Shown here piece after piece: positions 44,089 through 52,841 of a DNA stretch of 64,000 nt. The stretch covers positions 1,302,001-1,366,000 of the forward strand of contig NZ_CP154853.1 of the NCBI RefSeq assembly GCF_047302405.1, in the 5' to 3' direction. Each line of letters begins with the position of its first letter. Position 1 is the stretch's first letter. A model generated the notes under the pieces. It was not told the origin of the DNA. It did not search any database and saw only the letters and a program-made list of their open reading frames with translations. Source of the DNA: Alkalihalobacillus sp047302405 (GTDB lineage Bacteria > Bacillota > Bacilli > Bacillales > Bacillaceae_D). Made by a program: the position numbers and the translations under genes.

Positions 44089-44538
44089 TTATGAACTCTC
44101 TTGTTTATGTAAGTATTTACTTACAAGGGCAAGAATCGACCGTCTTGTTAAAATACCTAAAAATTCTCCACGCTCATCAACGACACATAAGAAGGGATGG
44201 TTGATTGTTAAGTTAAGAGCTCTTGAAAAGGTATCTTCCTTTTTGATCGTCGGTACATCTGTATTCATAACATCAGCGACTACTTGGTTAGATAATCGTT
44301 CCATTTCAAATTGTTCAACACCTAATAACGAATCTAGGATTAAAGAGTTACTTATGATGCCGTGTAGCTTATACGTCGGGTCAAGGACTGGAATAACCGT
44401 ATATCCAGATTTAATAAGGACGAGCAAAGCGTGTTCTAAGGGGTTTTTTAATTGTACGTGAGCCACTTTTTCCATTGGTACAATTAATTCATGTAATTCT
44501 CCTGCCATTAATGTTTGATTTTTTAAATGTTGAATCAT
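44089..44538 (-). CDS. CBS-domain protein, c-di-AMP-binding DarB/CbpB (YkuL-like)
   Basis: A 149-residue protein of two CBS domains, as in B. subtilis DarB (YkuL, 147 residues). Conserved segments include EKVAHVQLKNPLEHALLVLIKSGYTVIPVLDP, VVADVMNTDVPTI and the C-terminal GILTRRSIL. DarB binds c-di-AMP and, when free of it, interacts with Rel and pyruvate carboxylase. The ATG at 44538 is chosen because AGAAGTG is nearby and the homologue begins here; the frame is open 30 codons upstream without a site. Confidence 0.85.
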   Translation of the reverse strand: MIQHLKNQTLMAGELHELIVPMEKVAHVQLKNPLEHALLVLIKSGYTVIPVLDPTYKLHGIISNSLILDSLLGVEQFEMERLSNQVVADVMNTDVPTIKKEDTFSRALNLTINHPFLCVVDERGEFLGILTRRSILALVSKYLHKQESS

Positions 44539-44702
44539 GTTATCACTTCTTTTTATTATATTTGTTTGACAGTATTCTTCTACTTTATCGTACCGCTCCA
44601 AAAATGAGTATGTCAAGAAATAAGGCATTTATTTGGAAGGTAAAAAAGTTCTCATATTTTTTGGAGAATTTGGCGATACTTTTTAACAAATGAGGTGAGA
44701 GA

Positions 44703-44939
44703 ATGCATTCCAAACAAACGGTAACCTATATTTGTGAGACATATTATTCTGGAAATCAATATTTCTATAAAAAGGAATTGATTACCTTTGATTCATGGGA
44801 TAATCCGAGTTCCTTAGCATGGTCAATGCCTAGACCTATTTCTGAAAAAACTTTTAAAAGACGGAAAAAAGAAGGCTATAAAGTTATTTATACATATAAT
44901 GAAAAAATTCCTGCCAAAGTTATCCCTTTTTCAAAATAA
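44703..44939 (+). CDS. small protein of unknown function
   Basis: A 78-residue protein, strongly basic and aromatic (ETYYSGNQYFYKKELITF and RRKKEGYKVIYTYNEK). No family is recognised. The ATG follows GAGGTGAGAGA and a terminator lies 30 bases after the stop, so it is a complete gene. Confidence 0.6.
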   Translation: MHSKQTVTYICETYYSGNQYFYKKELITFDSWDNPSSLAWSMPRPISEKTFKRRKKEGYKVIYTYNEKIPAKVIPFSK

Positions 44940-44968
44940 AGAACCATCTAAAACTTAATAAAAGATAG

Positions 44969-45005
44969 AAAACCCATGGCTCGTTTATAAAGGTTATGGG
45001 TTTTT
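44969..45005 (+). terminator. terminator after the small basic protein gene
   Basis: AAAACCCAT pairs with ATGGGTTTT with a long loop, followed by T. Confidence 0.8.
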
Positions 45006-45116
45006 AGTGTGGATGAAGACAAATGGGAAGGAACGAGCAAAGCAATCTATATATTGTACCAATTAAAGTCACTCAAATTAAATTAGCCCATTTTTCGGAA
45101 AATTCACGAACGATTA

Positions 45117-45145
45117 TTGACATTCATGCAAATGATGGATAGAAT
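45117..45145 (+). promoter_or_regulatory. sigma-A promoter of the sulfate assimilation operon
   Basis: TTGACA (45117-45122), a 17-base spacer and TAGAAT (45140-45145). No SAM riboswitch, as found ahead of B. subtilis cysH, is visible in 44950-45225. The downstream AAGGAATTAAATTT could be half of a CymR site. Confidence 0.8.
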
Positions 45146-45225
45146 ACTATTAAACTAATAAATCATATGAAAATACAAGGAATTAAATTTGTCTTTGATG
45201 GAGGTTTAATGCTAGGAGGAGTAGC

Positions 45226-45372
45226 ATGACTAACGCTGAAAAATCTTTGGAGCAAGTATCGGAAACGTTAAAAGACCTTTTAGAAGGCTTGCAGTATGGT
45301 TCGATTACGATAATTGTTCAAGACGGAAAGATTATACAATTGGAAAAGAATGAAAAAGTACGAATTAAATAA
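45226..45372 (+). CDS. yezD: YezD family small protein (DUF2292)
   Basis: A 48-residue protein with LEGLQYGSITIIVQDGKIIQLE and KVRIK at the end. This is the YezD/DUF2292 pattern. YezD genes often accompany sulfur metabolism genes in Bacilli and respond to sulfur limitation. The ATG follows AGGAGGAGTAGC. It is the first gene after the promoter and is separated from cysH by a stem-loop attenuator-like structure. Confidence 0.85.
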   Translation: MTNAEKSLEQVSETLKDLLEGLQYGSITIIVQDGKIIQLEKNEKVRIK

Positions 45373-45397
45373 CCGTTGTTGCTGACTAGACAAACTA

Positions 45398-45458
45398 GAG
45401 GCGGCGTTCACTATAAGGAGGTAATATGCTTGCTTCTTTAGTGAACGTCGTCTCTTTT
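45398..45458 (+). promoter_or_regulatory. attenuator-like stem-loop ahead of cysH
   Basis: A 16-bp stem, GAGGCGGCGTTCACTA (45398-45413) with TAGTGAACGTCGTCTC (45439-45454), is followed by TTTT. The 25-base loop holds AAGGAGG (45415-45421) and an ATG (45426). It could terminate part of the transcription between yezD and cysH, or act as a translation-coupled switch. Confidence 0.7.
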
Positions 45459-45509
45459 CGTTTGTATTTTAATAAAAGAGGGGGAGGAAAGCTTGTTTAT
45501 CTCATATGA
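45426..45509 (+). CDS. possible 27-residue leader peptide overlapping cysH
   Basis: An ATG with a strong AAGGAGGTAAT site in the loop of the upstream stem begins a 27-codon frame (MLASLVNVVSFRLYFNK..., ending KLVYLI). It runs through the stem's 3' arm and overlaps the cysH start by 17 bases in another frame. Translating ribosomes would open the stem-loop. Whether it is translated cannot be shown from sequence. Confidence 0.4.
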   Translation: MLASLVNVVSFRLYFNKRGGGKLVYLI

Positions 45510-46206
45510 CACGATGGAAAAGGCAGATTATGAAACACTAAATAAAAGCCTAGAGAGAAAAGATAGTCTTGATATATTAAAGTGGGCCTACCGAGAATTT
45601 GGTGACGAAATTGTTTATTCCTGTAGCTTCGGTGTTGAAGGAATGGTGTTAATTGATCTCATTAGTAAAGTGAATAAAGAAGCTAAAATTATTTTTTTAG
45701 ATACCGATTTTCATTTTAAAGAGACGTATGAATTAATTGATAAAGTGAAGGCTCGTTACCCAACTTTAAAAATTAACCTAATTAAACCTAATTTAACACC
45801 GGAAGAACAGGCGGAACAATATGGAGAGCAACTTTGGAAGGTTAATCCCGACAAATGTTGTCAGCTTAGAAAAATGGTTCCGTTAGAAAATCAATTAAGC
45901 CAACACCGAGCGTGGATATCGGGATTAAGACGTGAACAATCACCGACGCGGGTCAACACGGAATTTGTGAATAAAGACAATCGTTTTAAATCGGTAAAAA
46001 TTTGTCCACTTATTCATTGGACAGAGGAAGAAATTTGGATGTATGTCAAACTACATCAATTGCCATATAACGACTTGCATGATCGGAACTATCCAAGTAT
46101 CGGTTGTGAATACTGTACAAAGCCCGTTAAAGAAGGAGAAGACCCAAGAAGTGGTCGCTGGGCCGACTCCGGAAAAACGGAATGTGGATTACATCAACAA
46201 CCTTAA
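45493..46206 (+). CDS. cysH: phosphoadenylyl-/adenylyl-sulfate reductase CysH
   Basis: A 237-residue reductase that turns APS or PAPS into sulfite. The Fe-S cluster cysteines are present as CCQLRK and GCEYC, which marks a [4Fe-4S] enzyme of the kind able to use APS. The catalytic Cys is in TECGLH near the C-terminus. The start is TTG at 45493, with GGGGGAGG five bases ahead; a later ATG at 45514 has none. It leads the operon with sat, cysP and cysC. Confidence 0.92.
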   Translation: MFISYDTMEKADYETLNKSLERKDSLDILKWAYREFGDEIVYSCSFGVEGMVLIDLISKVNKEAKIIFLDTDFHFKETYELIDKVKARYPTLKINLIKPNLTPEEQAEQYGEQLWKVNPDKCCQLRKMVPLENQLSQHRAWISGLRREQSPTRVNTEFVNKDNRFKSVKICPLIHWTEEEIWMYVKLHQLPYNDLHDRNYPSIGCEYCTKPVKEGEDPRSGRWADSGKTECGLHQQP

Positions 46207-46235
46207 TAATAAGGAAGCTATAGGAGGAGAAATAA

Positions 46236-47381
46236 ATGACATCTATTCAACCGCATGGTGGAACATTAATTGAACAATTTGACGCAAATTATGATTACAC
46301 ATCTATTACGAAGGAAATTAAATTAGATTCCTTTGCTTTATCAGATTTAGAATTAATCGGGATAGGTGGATTTAGTCCATTAACTGGATTTTTAGGGAGT
46401 GCTGACTATCAATCTGTCGTTACAAAAATGAGGTTAGAAGATGGGACGATTTGGAGTATTCCTGTCACTTTACCTGTTGAAGAGGTAAAAGCAAATGAAC
46501 TTGAGCTTAATGAAAAGGTCAAACTTGTTTATGAAGGTTCTGTTTTTGGAGTCATCACGGTAACAGAAATTTATCAACCAAACAAAATTGAAGAAGCATT
46601 ACATGTTTATCGTACAGATGATAAAAATCATCCTGGTGTTGCAAAATTATTTGAACGTCCCGAATTTTATGTGGCAGGACCAATCGTGTTAACGAAAAGA
46701 GTCAATCGTGGTCGTTTCCAATCGTACCATCAAGATCCAAAAGAAACGAGAGCGAAGTTTGCTGAATTGGGATGGAAAAAAATCGTTGGCTTTCAAACGA
46801 GAAACCCAGTCCACCGTGCTCATGAATATATTCAAAAGTCAGCTTTAGAGATTGTCGATGGGTTATTTTTAAACCCATTAGTTGGAGATACAAAATCAGA
46901 TGATATTCCAGCAGATGTTCGAATGGAAAGTTATGAAGTTCTTTTAGAAAATTATTATCCAAAAGATCGAGTTTATCTATCTGTTTTCCCAGCAGCGATG
47001 CGTTATGCAGGTCCGCGTGAAGCTATTTTCCATGCAATCGTCCGTAAAAACTATGGTTGTACTCACTTTATTGTTGGGCGTGATCATGCAGGTGTAGGCG
47101 ATTATTACGGGACGTATGATGCCCAATTAATTTTCTCTGAATTTGAAGAGGGTGAACTAGAGATTACGCCATTATTTTTTGAGCATAGTTTCTATTGTAA
47201 GGCTTGTGGGAATATGGCATCAACGAAAACATGCCCACATGCAAAAGAAGATCATGTGATTTTGTCAGGGACGAAAGTAAGGGCAATGCTTAGCAATGGT
47301 GAAGTACCACCACCGGAATTTAGTCGAAAAGAAGTTGTAGAAGTTTTAATACGCGGTATGCAAGAGCGTGTTGAAGCGTAG
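46236..47381 (+). CDS. sat: sulfate adenylyltransferase
   Basis: A 381-residue ATP sulfurylase producing APS from sulfate. The motifs QTRNPVHRAHEYIQK and GRDHAGVGDYYGTYDAQ are intact, and a zinc-type cysteine set CKACGN...C lies near the C-terminus. The ATG follows TAGGAGGAGAAATAA. It lies 29 bases after cysH. Confidence 0.95.
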   Translation: MTSIQPHGGTLIEQFDANYDYTSITKEIKLDSFALSDLELIGIGGFSPLTGFLGSADYQSVVTKMRLEDGTIWSIPVTLPVEEVKANELELNEKVKLVYEGSVFGVITVTEIYQPNKIEEALHVYRTDDKNHPGVAKLFERPEFYVAGPIVLTKRVNRGRFQSYHQDPKETRAKFAELGWKKIVGFQTRNPVHRAHEYIQKSALEIVDGLFLNPLVGDTKSDDIPADVRMESYEVLLENYYPKDRVYLSVFPAAMRYAGPREAIFHAIVRKNYGCTHFIVGRDHAGVGDYYGTYDAQLIFSEFEEGELEITPLFFEHSFYCKACGNMASTKTCPHAKEDHVILSGTKVRAMLSNGEVPPPEFSRKEVVEVLIRGMQERVEA

Positions 47382-47408
47382 CGGTTTGAGAAGGAAGGGT
47401 GAATCCTT

Positions 47409-48485
47409 ATGCTGGAAATTGTAGCTTTTGCGATTGCATTGTTTTTTGCGATGAACATTGGAGCGAGTGGTACAGCGGCTGCAATGGGACCAGCGTATGG
47501 AAGTGGGGCAATTCCGAATAAAAAAATCGCGATGATTCTTGTGGCTGTTTTTGCTTTTTTAGGGGCATTAGCAGGAGGAGAGGTAGTAAAGACGATCGGT
47601 GGAGGAATTATCCCTAATGAAATTGTTGATGTTCCGATTGTCATCATTATTTTAGCTTCTGCTTGTGGAACTTTATTTATTGCTAATTTAATCGGTATTC
47701 CTTTATCAACAAGTGAGGTTGTCGTTGGCTCAATTGTCGGAGTAGGAATTGCTTTTCAAGCTCTCTTTTTAAAAGAACTTCTTATTATCGTCAGCTTTTG
47801 GATTATCACTCCGTTTGTTGCCTTTTTTATGGCTTTATTAATCGGGAAAGTGACGATTTATGCTGAAAAAAGATGGCCGCAGCTACAGGGAAAAGGGAAA
47901 TGGAAAAAACCGCTTATCTTTTTTCTCATTGCATGTGGGTGTATAGAAGCATATGCAGCAGGTATGAATAATGTTGCGAATGCAGTCGGTCCCTTAGTGG
48001 GTGCAGGTTTGATTGAAATTAATACAGCTGTCATTTATGGAGGATTATTTGTTGGGTTAGGGGCTATTTTACTTGGCGGTAAGGTTTTAGAAACGAATGG
48101 TAAAAAGATTACTCAATTGTCGTTATTACAAGGTAGCTCAGTATCTTTAACAGGTGGTTCATTGGTGATAGTCGCTTCTATATTTGGGTTGCCAGTGCCG
48201 TTAACGCAAATTACGACGTCAGCGATTGCAGGAATTGGAACAGCAGCAAATGGTTTTCAGATGTGGCAAAAAGGGATTATGAAGAAGATTATTAAAGTAT
48301 GGATTGTCTCACCGGTTTTTTCATTAGTGATTGCGTATGGGCTTATTTTATTAATCAGGCAGTCTGACTTTTATACGTTATTTGTCATTGTCAGTGTCTT
48401 TATTGCAACAACAGGAGCGTTTAGCTTGTACCATACCGCCCGTAAAGAAAAACGTTCAACCTATGATGAAGGTGGAGGCATATAA
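47409..48485 (+). CDS. cysP: sulfate permease, PiT family
   Basis: A 358-residue membrane protein of the inorganic phosphate transporter family. The start LEIVAFAIALFFAMNIGASG and the later MNNVANAVGPLVGAGLIE motif are typical of the repeats in CysP of B. subtilis (354 residues), a sulfate permease. Its operon context, between sat and cysC, supports sulfate. The ATG follows GAAGGGTGAATCCTT. Confidence 0.9.
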   Translation: MLEIVAFAIALFFAMNIGASGTAAAMGPAYGSGAIPNKKIAMILVAVFAFLGALAGGEVVKTIGGGIIPNEIVDVPIVIIILASACGTLFIANLIGIPLSTSEVVVGSIVGVGIAFQALFLKELLIIVSFWIITPFVAFFMALLIGKVTIYAEKRWPQLQGKGKWKKPLIFFLIACGCIEAYAAGMNNVANAVGPLVGAGLIEINTAVIYGGLFVGLGAILLGGKVLETNGKKITQLSLLQGSSVSLTGGSLVIVASIFGLPVPLTQITTSAIAGIGTAANGFQMWQKGIMKKIIKVWIVSPVFSLVIAYGLILLIRQSDFYTLFVIVSVFIATTGAFSLYHTARKEKRSTYDEGGGI

Positions 48486-48596
48486 AATACGACTACTTAA
48501 ATTTTGTTGTGTTATAAAAGCAACATAGGTACTTGGTGAAGGAAACAAAAAACAATTATTAAAACGAAATCAGTCTAAAAAAGAAAAGGTGAAAAA

Positions 48597-49202
48597 ATGA
48601 GTTTAAAAGGAACAGAAAATATTGTTTGGCACGAAACAACGATTAAAAAGGTCGAGCGACAAAAACAAAAAGGACATAAAAGCAGCATATTATGGTTTAC
48701 AGGTTTATCTGGAGCGGGGAAATCGACATTAGCAAATGCCTTAGAATATCACCTTTTTCAAAAAGGACTTTCTAGTTATGTGTTAGATGGAGATAATGTT
48801 AGACATGGTTTAAATAAAGGCTTAGGTTTTAGTGATGAAGATCGAAAAGAAAACATTCGTCGAATTGGTGAGGTCTCTAAACTATTTGTGGATGCTGGAA
48901 CGATTGTTTGCACCGCTTTTATTTCACCGTTCCGTGAAGATCGAGATGCAGTAAGAGCACTTGTTGAAGAAGGTGAATTTATCGAAATTTATGTTCGCTG
49001 TTCTTTAGACGCTTGTGAAAAACGCGATCCAAAAGGATTATATAAAAAAGCAAGAGCAGGAGAAATTCGCGATTTTACAGGAATTAGTTCGCCGTATGAA
49101 GAACCAAATTCCCCTGAGATTGTTATTGATACAGATCAATTGACAATTGAGGAGTCGGTGGAGAATATTTTAAATTATTTACAAAAGAAAGAGATTATTT
49201 AA
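48597..49202 (+). CDS. cysC: adenylylsulfate kinase
   Basis: A 201-residue APS kinase that phosphorylates APS to PAPS. The P-loop FTGLSGAGKST is at about 35, followed by LDGDNVRHGLNKGLGF and FTGISSPYEEP. A 111-base gap after cysP has no clear terminator. With CysH able to use APS, the enzyme may supply PAPS for other uses or for the same reductase, as in B. subtilis. Confidence 0.95.
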   Translation: MSLKGTENIVWHETTIKKVERQKQKGHKSSILWFTGLSGAGKSTLANALEYHLFQKGLSSYVLDGDNVRHGLNKGLGFSDEDRKENIRRIGEVSKLFVDAGTIVCTAFISPFREDRDAVRALVEEGEFIEIYVRCSLDACEKRDPKGLYKKARAGEIRDFTGISSPYEEPNSPEIVIDTDQLTIEESVENILNYLQKKEII

Positions 49203-49210
49203 GACACTAA

Positions 49211-49246
49211 AAAAGGTTCTTGAGTCAAAAGCTCATGAACCCTTTT
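49211..49246 (+). terminator. terminator of the cys operon
   Basis: AAAAGGTTCTTGAG pairs with CTCATGAACCCTTTT. Confidence 0.85.
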
Positions 49247-49247
49247 A

Positions 49248-49508
49248 GGGTGAAAAAAACTAAGAGAATGGCTCTATGGAATATAACCTTAGAGCCATTT
49301 TGGCATGCAGATAGGTGGTTTTGGTATTTGGACTACTTGGCTGTCAATGTCTGAGGTTTTGGACAAAACCTCAGATTTTCATTACTAATCATCGTTTATA
49401 TGTACTGTTCAACTAGCTGACGGAAGGTATGCAGGCTCTTGGTTCACGTGCGGAACGCGAATGGTCATTCGGTAGCGGCAATTAAAATAGATTTGTGAGG
49501 CTTTTGTA
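49248..49508. other. gene-free stretch with a hairpin and possible repeat remnant
   Basis: A second stem ATGGCTCT/AGAGCCAT lies at about 49267-49300. Around 49404-49420, TTCAACTAGCTGACGG resembles, in part, the CCAACTAGTTGAACGG end region of the MITE-like copies. No gene was seen. Confidence 0.4.
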
Positions 49509-49546
49509 CAATCAAAACCACTCGTGAGCACGAGTGGTTTTGATTG
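49509..49546. terminator. perfect hairpin after the S8 protease gene
   Basis: CAATCAAAACCACTCGTG and CACGAGTGGTTTTGATTG form an 18-bp perfect stem with a two-base apex, 16 bases beyond the protease stop. TTTTT follows on the plus strand. It probably ends the protease transcript. Confidence 0.75.
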
Positions 49547-49561
49547 TGATTTTTAACTATA

Positions 49562-51352
49562 TTATCTGTTTCGAGAATGAATGGACTGTAAGGCAGTGGT
49601 GACATCTATTTCACCATGCCCATAGTAGGAGTCACGACCGTTCGTGCCAAGATCTTCTGCTGTTGAGGTGATCACATCATACACCTCTTGATTGGTTAAA
49701 TCTGGGCGTAGTGCTCGGATTAATCCGGCTAGCCCGGCAACATGAGGGGCAGCCATTGAAGTTCCAGACATAACCGTATAATTGTTATCTGGAAAAAGGC
49801 TTGGAATATGTTCACCAGGTGCTGATATATCAACATGCTCACCATAGTTTGAAAAGAATGCCCGTTTTTGATCTTGGTCAACAGCGGCAACAGTTAGTAC
49901 TTCAGGGTAATAAGCTGGATACATCGGGTCTGACACATTATCATTTCCAGAAGCAGCAATAATCACAACATCGTTATCGTAAGCATATTTCACCGCATCA
50001 TGTAACGCATCTGAATGATAATAATCACCTAAACTCATGTTGATTACTTGTGCACCGTTTTCAACAGCCCAATAAATACCATTCGCTACTTCGTATGAAG
50101 AACCTTCTCCATCATCATTTAATACTTTTACCGGTAAAATATTGCTTTTCCACGAAACACCGGCAATACCCGTAATATTATTCGTCATTGCGGCGGCAAC
50201 ACCGGCAACATGTGTCCCGTGACCATGGGCATCTGAGAAATCTCCACTTTCATCAAAAGCATTATAGCCATGTGAGATTTTATCCTTTAAATCCAAATGA
50301 TCTGGATCGACACCGGTATCTAAAACTGCTATCGTTACATCCTCACCACCAGATAAATCCCAGCCATCGCTAATCTTAATTTGACTTAAGTTCCATTGAT
50401 ACGGTTCAAAAAACTCATCATTCGGTTTCGTTTGCTGGGCTCTGAGTTGGTTGGTTGTCATTAAGTAATTCGGTTCACTAAATGCAAGGTAGTAATCACG
50501 ATTTAGGCGTTCAATTAATTGTGGGGTCGTTTCCTCATTGGATTGAATCACATAAAAAGGTCCAGATGAGGAAACGAGTTGTACATTTTGATTGTTTAAA
50601 AACCAGTCGTTAGCATGAGCGTCGTTTTTAAATTTAATAACGGCTTGATTTTCAATATAGGACTTTTGTTCAGACTCTGGCTTTGGATCTTTTGAGTGGA
50701 CGACAATTTGCCAATCCAATTCAGGGACCGTTTTGGCTTGATATCCATCAGGGACATCATCTGTTGTTTCCCATTGGACTTTCGGATCATCTCCAGAGAC
50801 AAAGAAGTTCCCATTAGAATCTGCTACAGAAGCCATATCTTTTACAAATGAGCGAATGAAGGTTAAATCGACTTCACCAATGATGTTACGACCATCTGGT
50901 AAGGTTTCTCCCATTAACATAAAATGTTGCTCATTTTTGATATAAGGATCTGAGAATTCACTTTGCATATGGGTATGGGTTAATAAAGAACGATCAAAAG
51001 TGGATATCTCACCAGCCTCGATAATGAGTTCATTGTCTTCATAGATGGCAAATCCGTTAAAATGTGGATGTTCAGCGAGTTCCTCGTGAAAGGCATTTTC
51101 CAAACTTTGATTCGTTAAATCATAATCAGACCACCGGTTTAGTTGTCCTGATAACTGTTTTAAAAACATCGATGTTGTTAACGATAAATCTTCGGCTAAA
51201 AGCTCATCCATTGCTGTCGAATCTAATGTTTGGGGAATCTCTTTTTCTAAAACATAATCTTGCTTATTATGATCAAGCATAAATCGTCCCATATAAAACA
51301 TACCGATTCCAAATACAGCAAGAAGTAAAAGCGTAAAAACAGTTTTTTTCAT
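49562..51352 (-). CDS. membrane-anchored S8 subtilisin-like protease
   Basis: A 596-residue protease. An N-terminal hydrophobic segment (TVFTLLLLAVFGIGMFYMG) with no clear cleavage site suggests a membrane anchor or uncleaved signal. Residues ~30-220 form an extra region that looks like an extracellular sensor or prodomain, then an inhibitor-I9-like segment (YVIQSNEETTPQLIERLN). The S8 domain has all catalytic parts: AVLDTGVDPDH, HGHGTHVAG, oxyanion Asn in AASGND and GTSMAAPHVAG. It lies next to the second MITE-like element, whose end is 47 bases upstream of the start codon. Confidence 0.9.
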   Translation of the reverse strand: MKKTVFTLLLLAVFGIGMFYMGRFMLDHNKQDYVLEKEIPQTLDSTAMDELLAEDLSLTTSMFLKQLSGQLNRWSDYDLTNQSLENAFHEELAEHPHFNGFAIYEDNELIIEAGEISTFDRSLLTHTHMQSEFSDPYIKNEQHFMLMGETLPDGRNIIGEVDLTFIRSFVKDMASVADSNGNFFVSGDDPKVQWETTDDVPDGYQAKTVPELDWQIVVHSKDPKPESEQKSYIENQAVIKFKNDAHANDWFLNNQNVQLVSSSGPFYVIQSNEETTPQLIERLNRDYYLAFSEPNYLMTTNQLRAQQTKPNDEFFEPYQWNLSQIKISDGWDLSGGEDVTIAVLDTGVDPDHLDLKDKISHGYNAFDESGDFSDAHGHGTHVAGVAAAMTNNITGIAGVSWKSNILPVKVLNDDGEGSSYEVANGIYWAVENGAQVINMSLGDYYHSDALHDAVKYAYDNDVVIIAASGNDNVSDPMYPAYYPEVLTVAAVDQDQKRAFFSNYGEHVDISAPGEHIPSLFPDNNYTVMSGTSMAAPHVAGLAGLIRALRPDLTNQEVYDVITSTAEDLGTNGRDSYYGHGEIDVTTALQSIHSRNR

Positions 51353-51399
51353 TAATGTTCACCTCGTTATAATCATTATTAGATTCAAAATATTATTTA

Positions 51400-52301
51400 C
51401 TCAACTTTCGCATCGAGAAAATCCGTTCAACTAGTTGGCAGAGTGAAAGGGAAGCTCTTAAACAAATGCCCTTGACACGTTTGAAAAGCGAGAACGTACT
51501 ATCACACCAAACGGATAAACTGCGCATCAAGAAAAAATAGACAATGTACAATGCGCTTCGGCTGTCGCTCCCAAACAGACACTCCGCGTCCTGCAGGAAC
51601 CCCGTGAGCCTCCTCAGCACGCTTGCGGGGTCTCATTGGACGGTTTATTCCTGCGGGAGTCTCTGTGTCTGTTTGTCCGCTAGATCATGGAATCGAATCT
51701 AGGTTCGGTTTTCTCATAGAATAAAAAAACAATCATAACTTCAACGTACATTAGCTTGAGAATGATTTTTCTCCTTCATGACTAAATCCGTTACAGTTGT
51801 AAACCAATCAGTGTTGATACTCTGTACGTTAGCTAGATGATCGAGCTTGTTTCGATTTGAATCCTGTGTTTTCATTACTGCAGACTTAGGAAAAAAATGG
51901 GTGGCAACTACCTATTTAGTTCCATAACCAACAAAGTGAAGAAGAAGGTCCTTCTGCGTTAGAAATAGCTGATTGAGAATGGCCCTATCATCAAGCATCT
52001 CCACGACACTTAGCGGACAAAACCATACGGAGACTCCCGCGGGAATAAACCGTGGAGCGAGACCCCGCAAGGCTTGCCGAGGAGGCTCGCCAGGTTCTCG
52101 GCAAGGACGCGGAGTATGGTTTTGGTAGCGACAGCCGAAGTGCTTCATTTTAGTGAACAGTTTTCTTCAACAGCCTACGAAGAGATGTGTTCAGACTGTC
52201 AACGATTGAACCGTTCATGTAAAGTCCATTTGAGTATGGTATCGCCCTAAAGTCAATCTCTATCAACGGTTAAGGGGGAATTATACTCTGCGAAAGTTGA
52301 G
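51400..52301 (+). mobile_element. MITE-like non-autonomous element, copy B (902 bp)
   Basis: Both ends have the perfect 13-bp inverted repeat CTCAACTTTCGCA (51400-51412) and TGCGAAAGTTGAG (52289-52301). The flanks TTATTTA (51393-51399) and TTATTAA (52302-52308) match at six of seven and probably are the target duplication. It carries two GC-rich modules with 10-bp outer arms: AAACAGACAC (51573) with GTGTCTGTTT (51665), and AAAACCATAC (52019) with GTATGGTTTT (52114). No transposase is encoded. The sequence is the reverse of copy A. Small frames in it are repeat by-products. Confidence 0.85.
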
Positions 52302-52304
52302 TTA

Positions 52305-52841
52305 TTAAATAAAATAAGCCATTAAAATCTCATCATCATAATGGTCTCCAACAAATACTTGGTCTTTCTGAACACCTTCTTCTTCAAATCCATATTTTTT
52401 ATATAAAGAATAAGCAGCTTGATTAGATGCAAAAACAGTTAAACATAGTTTATGAAGTCTTTTTTCCCTACACCAATTTTGCGTATATTGCATGATGAAA
52501 TGACCAATCCCTTTTCCTTGAGTGTTAGGATGAATCCATGTTCTGAATAATCCTATATGGCGTTTCATTTCTAATTCTCCGATTAAAACTCTTGCGATTC
52601 CGCTCACTTGTCCATTTACTTCGATCACAATATACATATGACCTTGTTGTTGCACATCATTGATAAAACGGTGTTCTTCTTCTAAAGATCTTACTTTTTC
52701 TTTTTGGATATATCGTTTTGCCTCTACAATGGCATTTGCGGCTTGGATTATCTCCTTTGCATCTTCTTTAAGCACAGGTCTTAGATGAATAACGGAACCA
52801 TCTTTCCCTTCAAAGGTTTGATGGTCAGTAAAAAGAGTCAA
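52305..52841 (-). CDS. GNAT-family N-acetyltransferase
   Basis: A 178-residue acetyltransferase. The acetyl-CoA-binding motif is in HPNTQGKGIGHFIM, followed by LTVFASNQAAYSLYKKYGFEEEG. The right flank of copy B runs over the stop codon (TTATTAA reads TTAATAA on the minus strand), so the element entered exactly at the gene's 3' end. It overlaps the upstream deacetylase gene by four bases. Confidence 0.88.
   Translation of the reverse strand: MTLFTDHQTFEGKDGSVIHLRPVLKEDAKEIIQAANAIVEAKRYIQKEKVRSLEEEHRFINDVQQQGHMYIVIEVNGQVSGIARVLIGELEMKRHIGLFRTWIHPNTQGKGIGHFIMQYTQNWCREKRLHKLCLTVFASNQAAYSLYKKYGFEEEGVQKDQVFVGDHYDDEILMAYFI

Noticed and set aside
44940..45225. A SAM riboswitch ahead of the sulfate operon, as in B. 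subtilis
   Set aside because: The conserved S-box blocks were looked for and are absent; only a sigma-A promoter was found.
51393..51620. A 75-codon frame at the left end of copy B
   Set aside because: It runs through the terminal inverted repeat and the first palindromic module with no start site and no family resemblance.
51912..52148. A 78-codon open frame on the minus strand
   Set aside because: It is produced by the GC-rich module of MITE-like copy B; an equivalent frame in copy A is disrupted.
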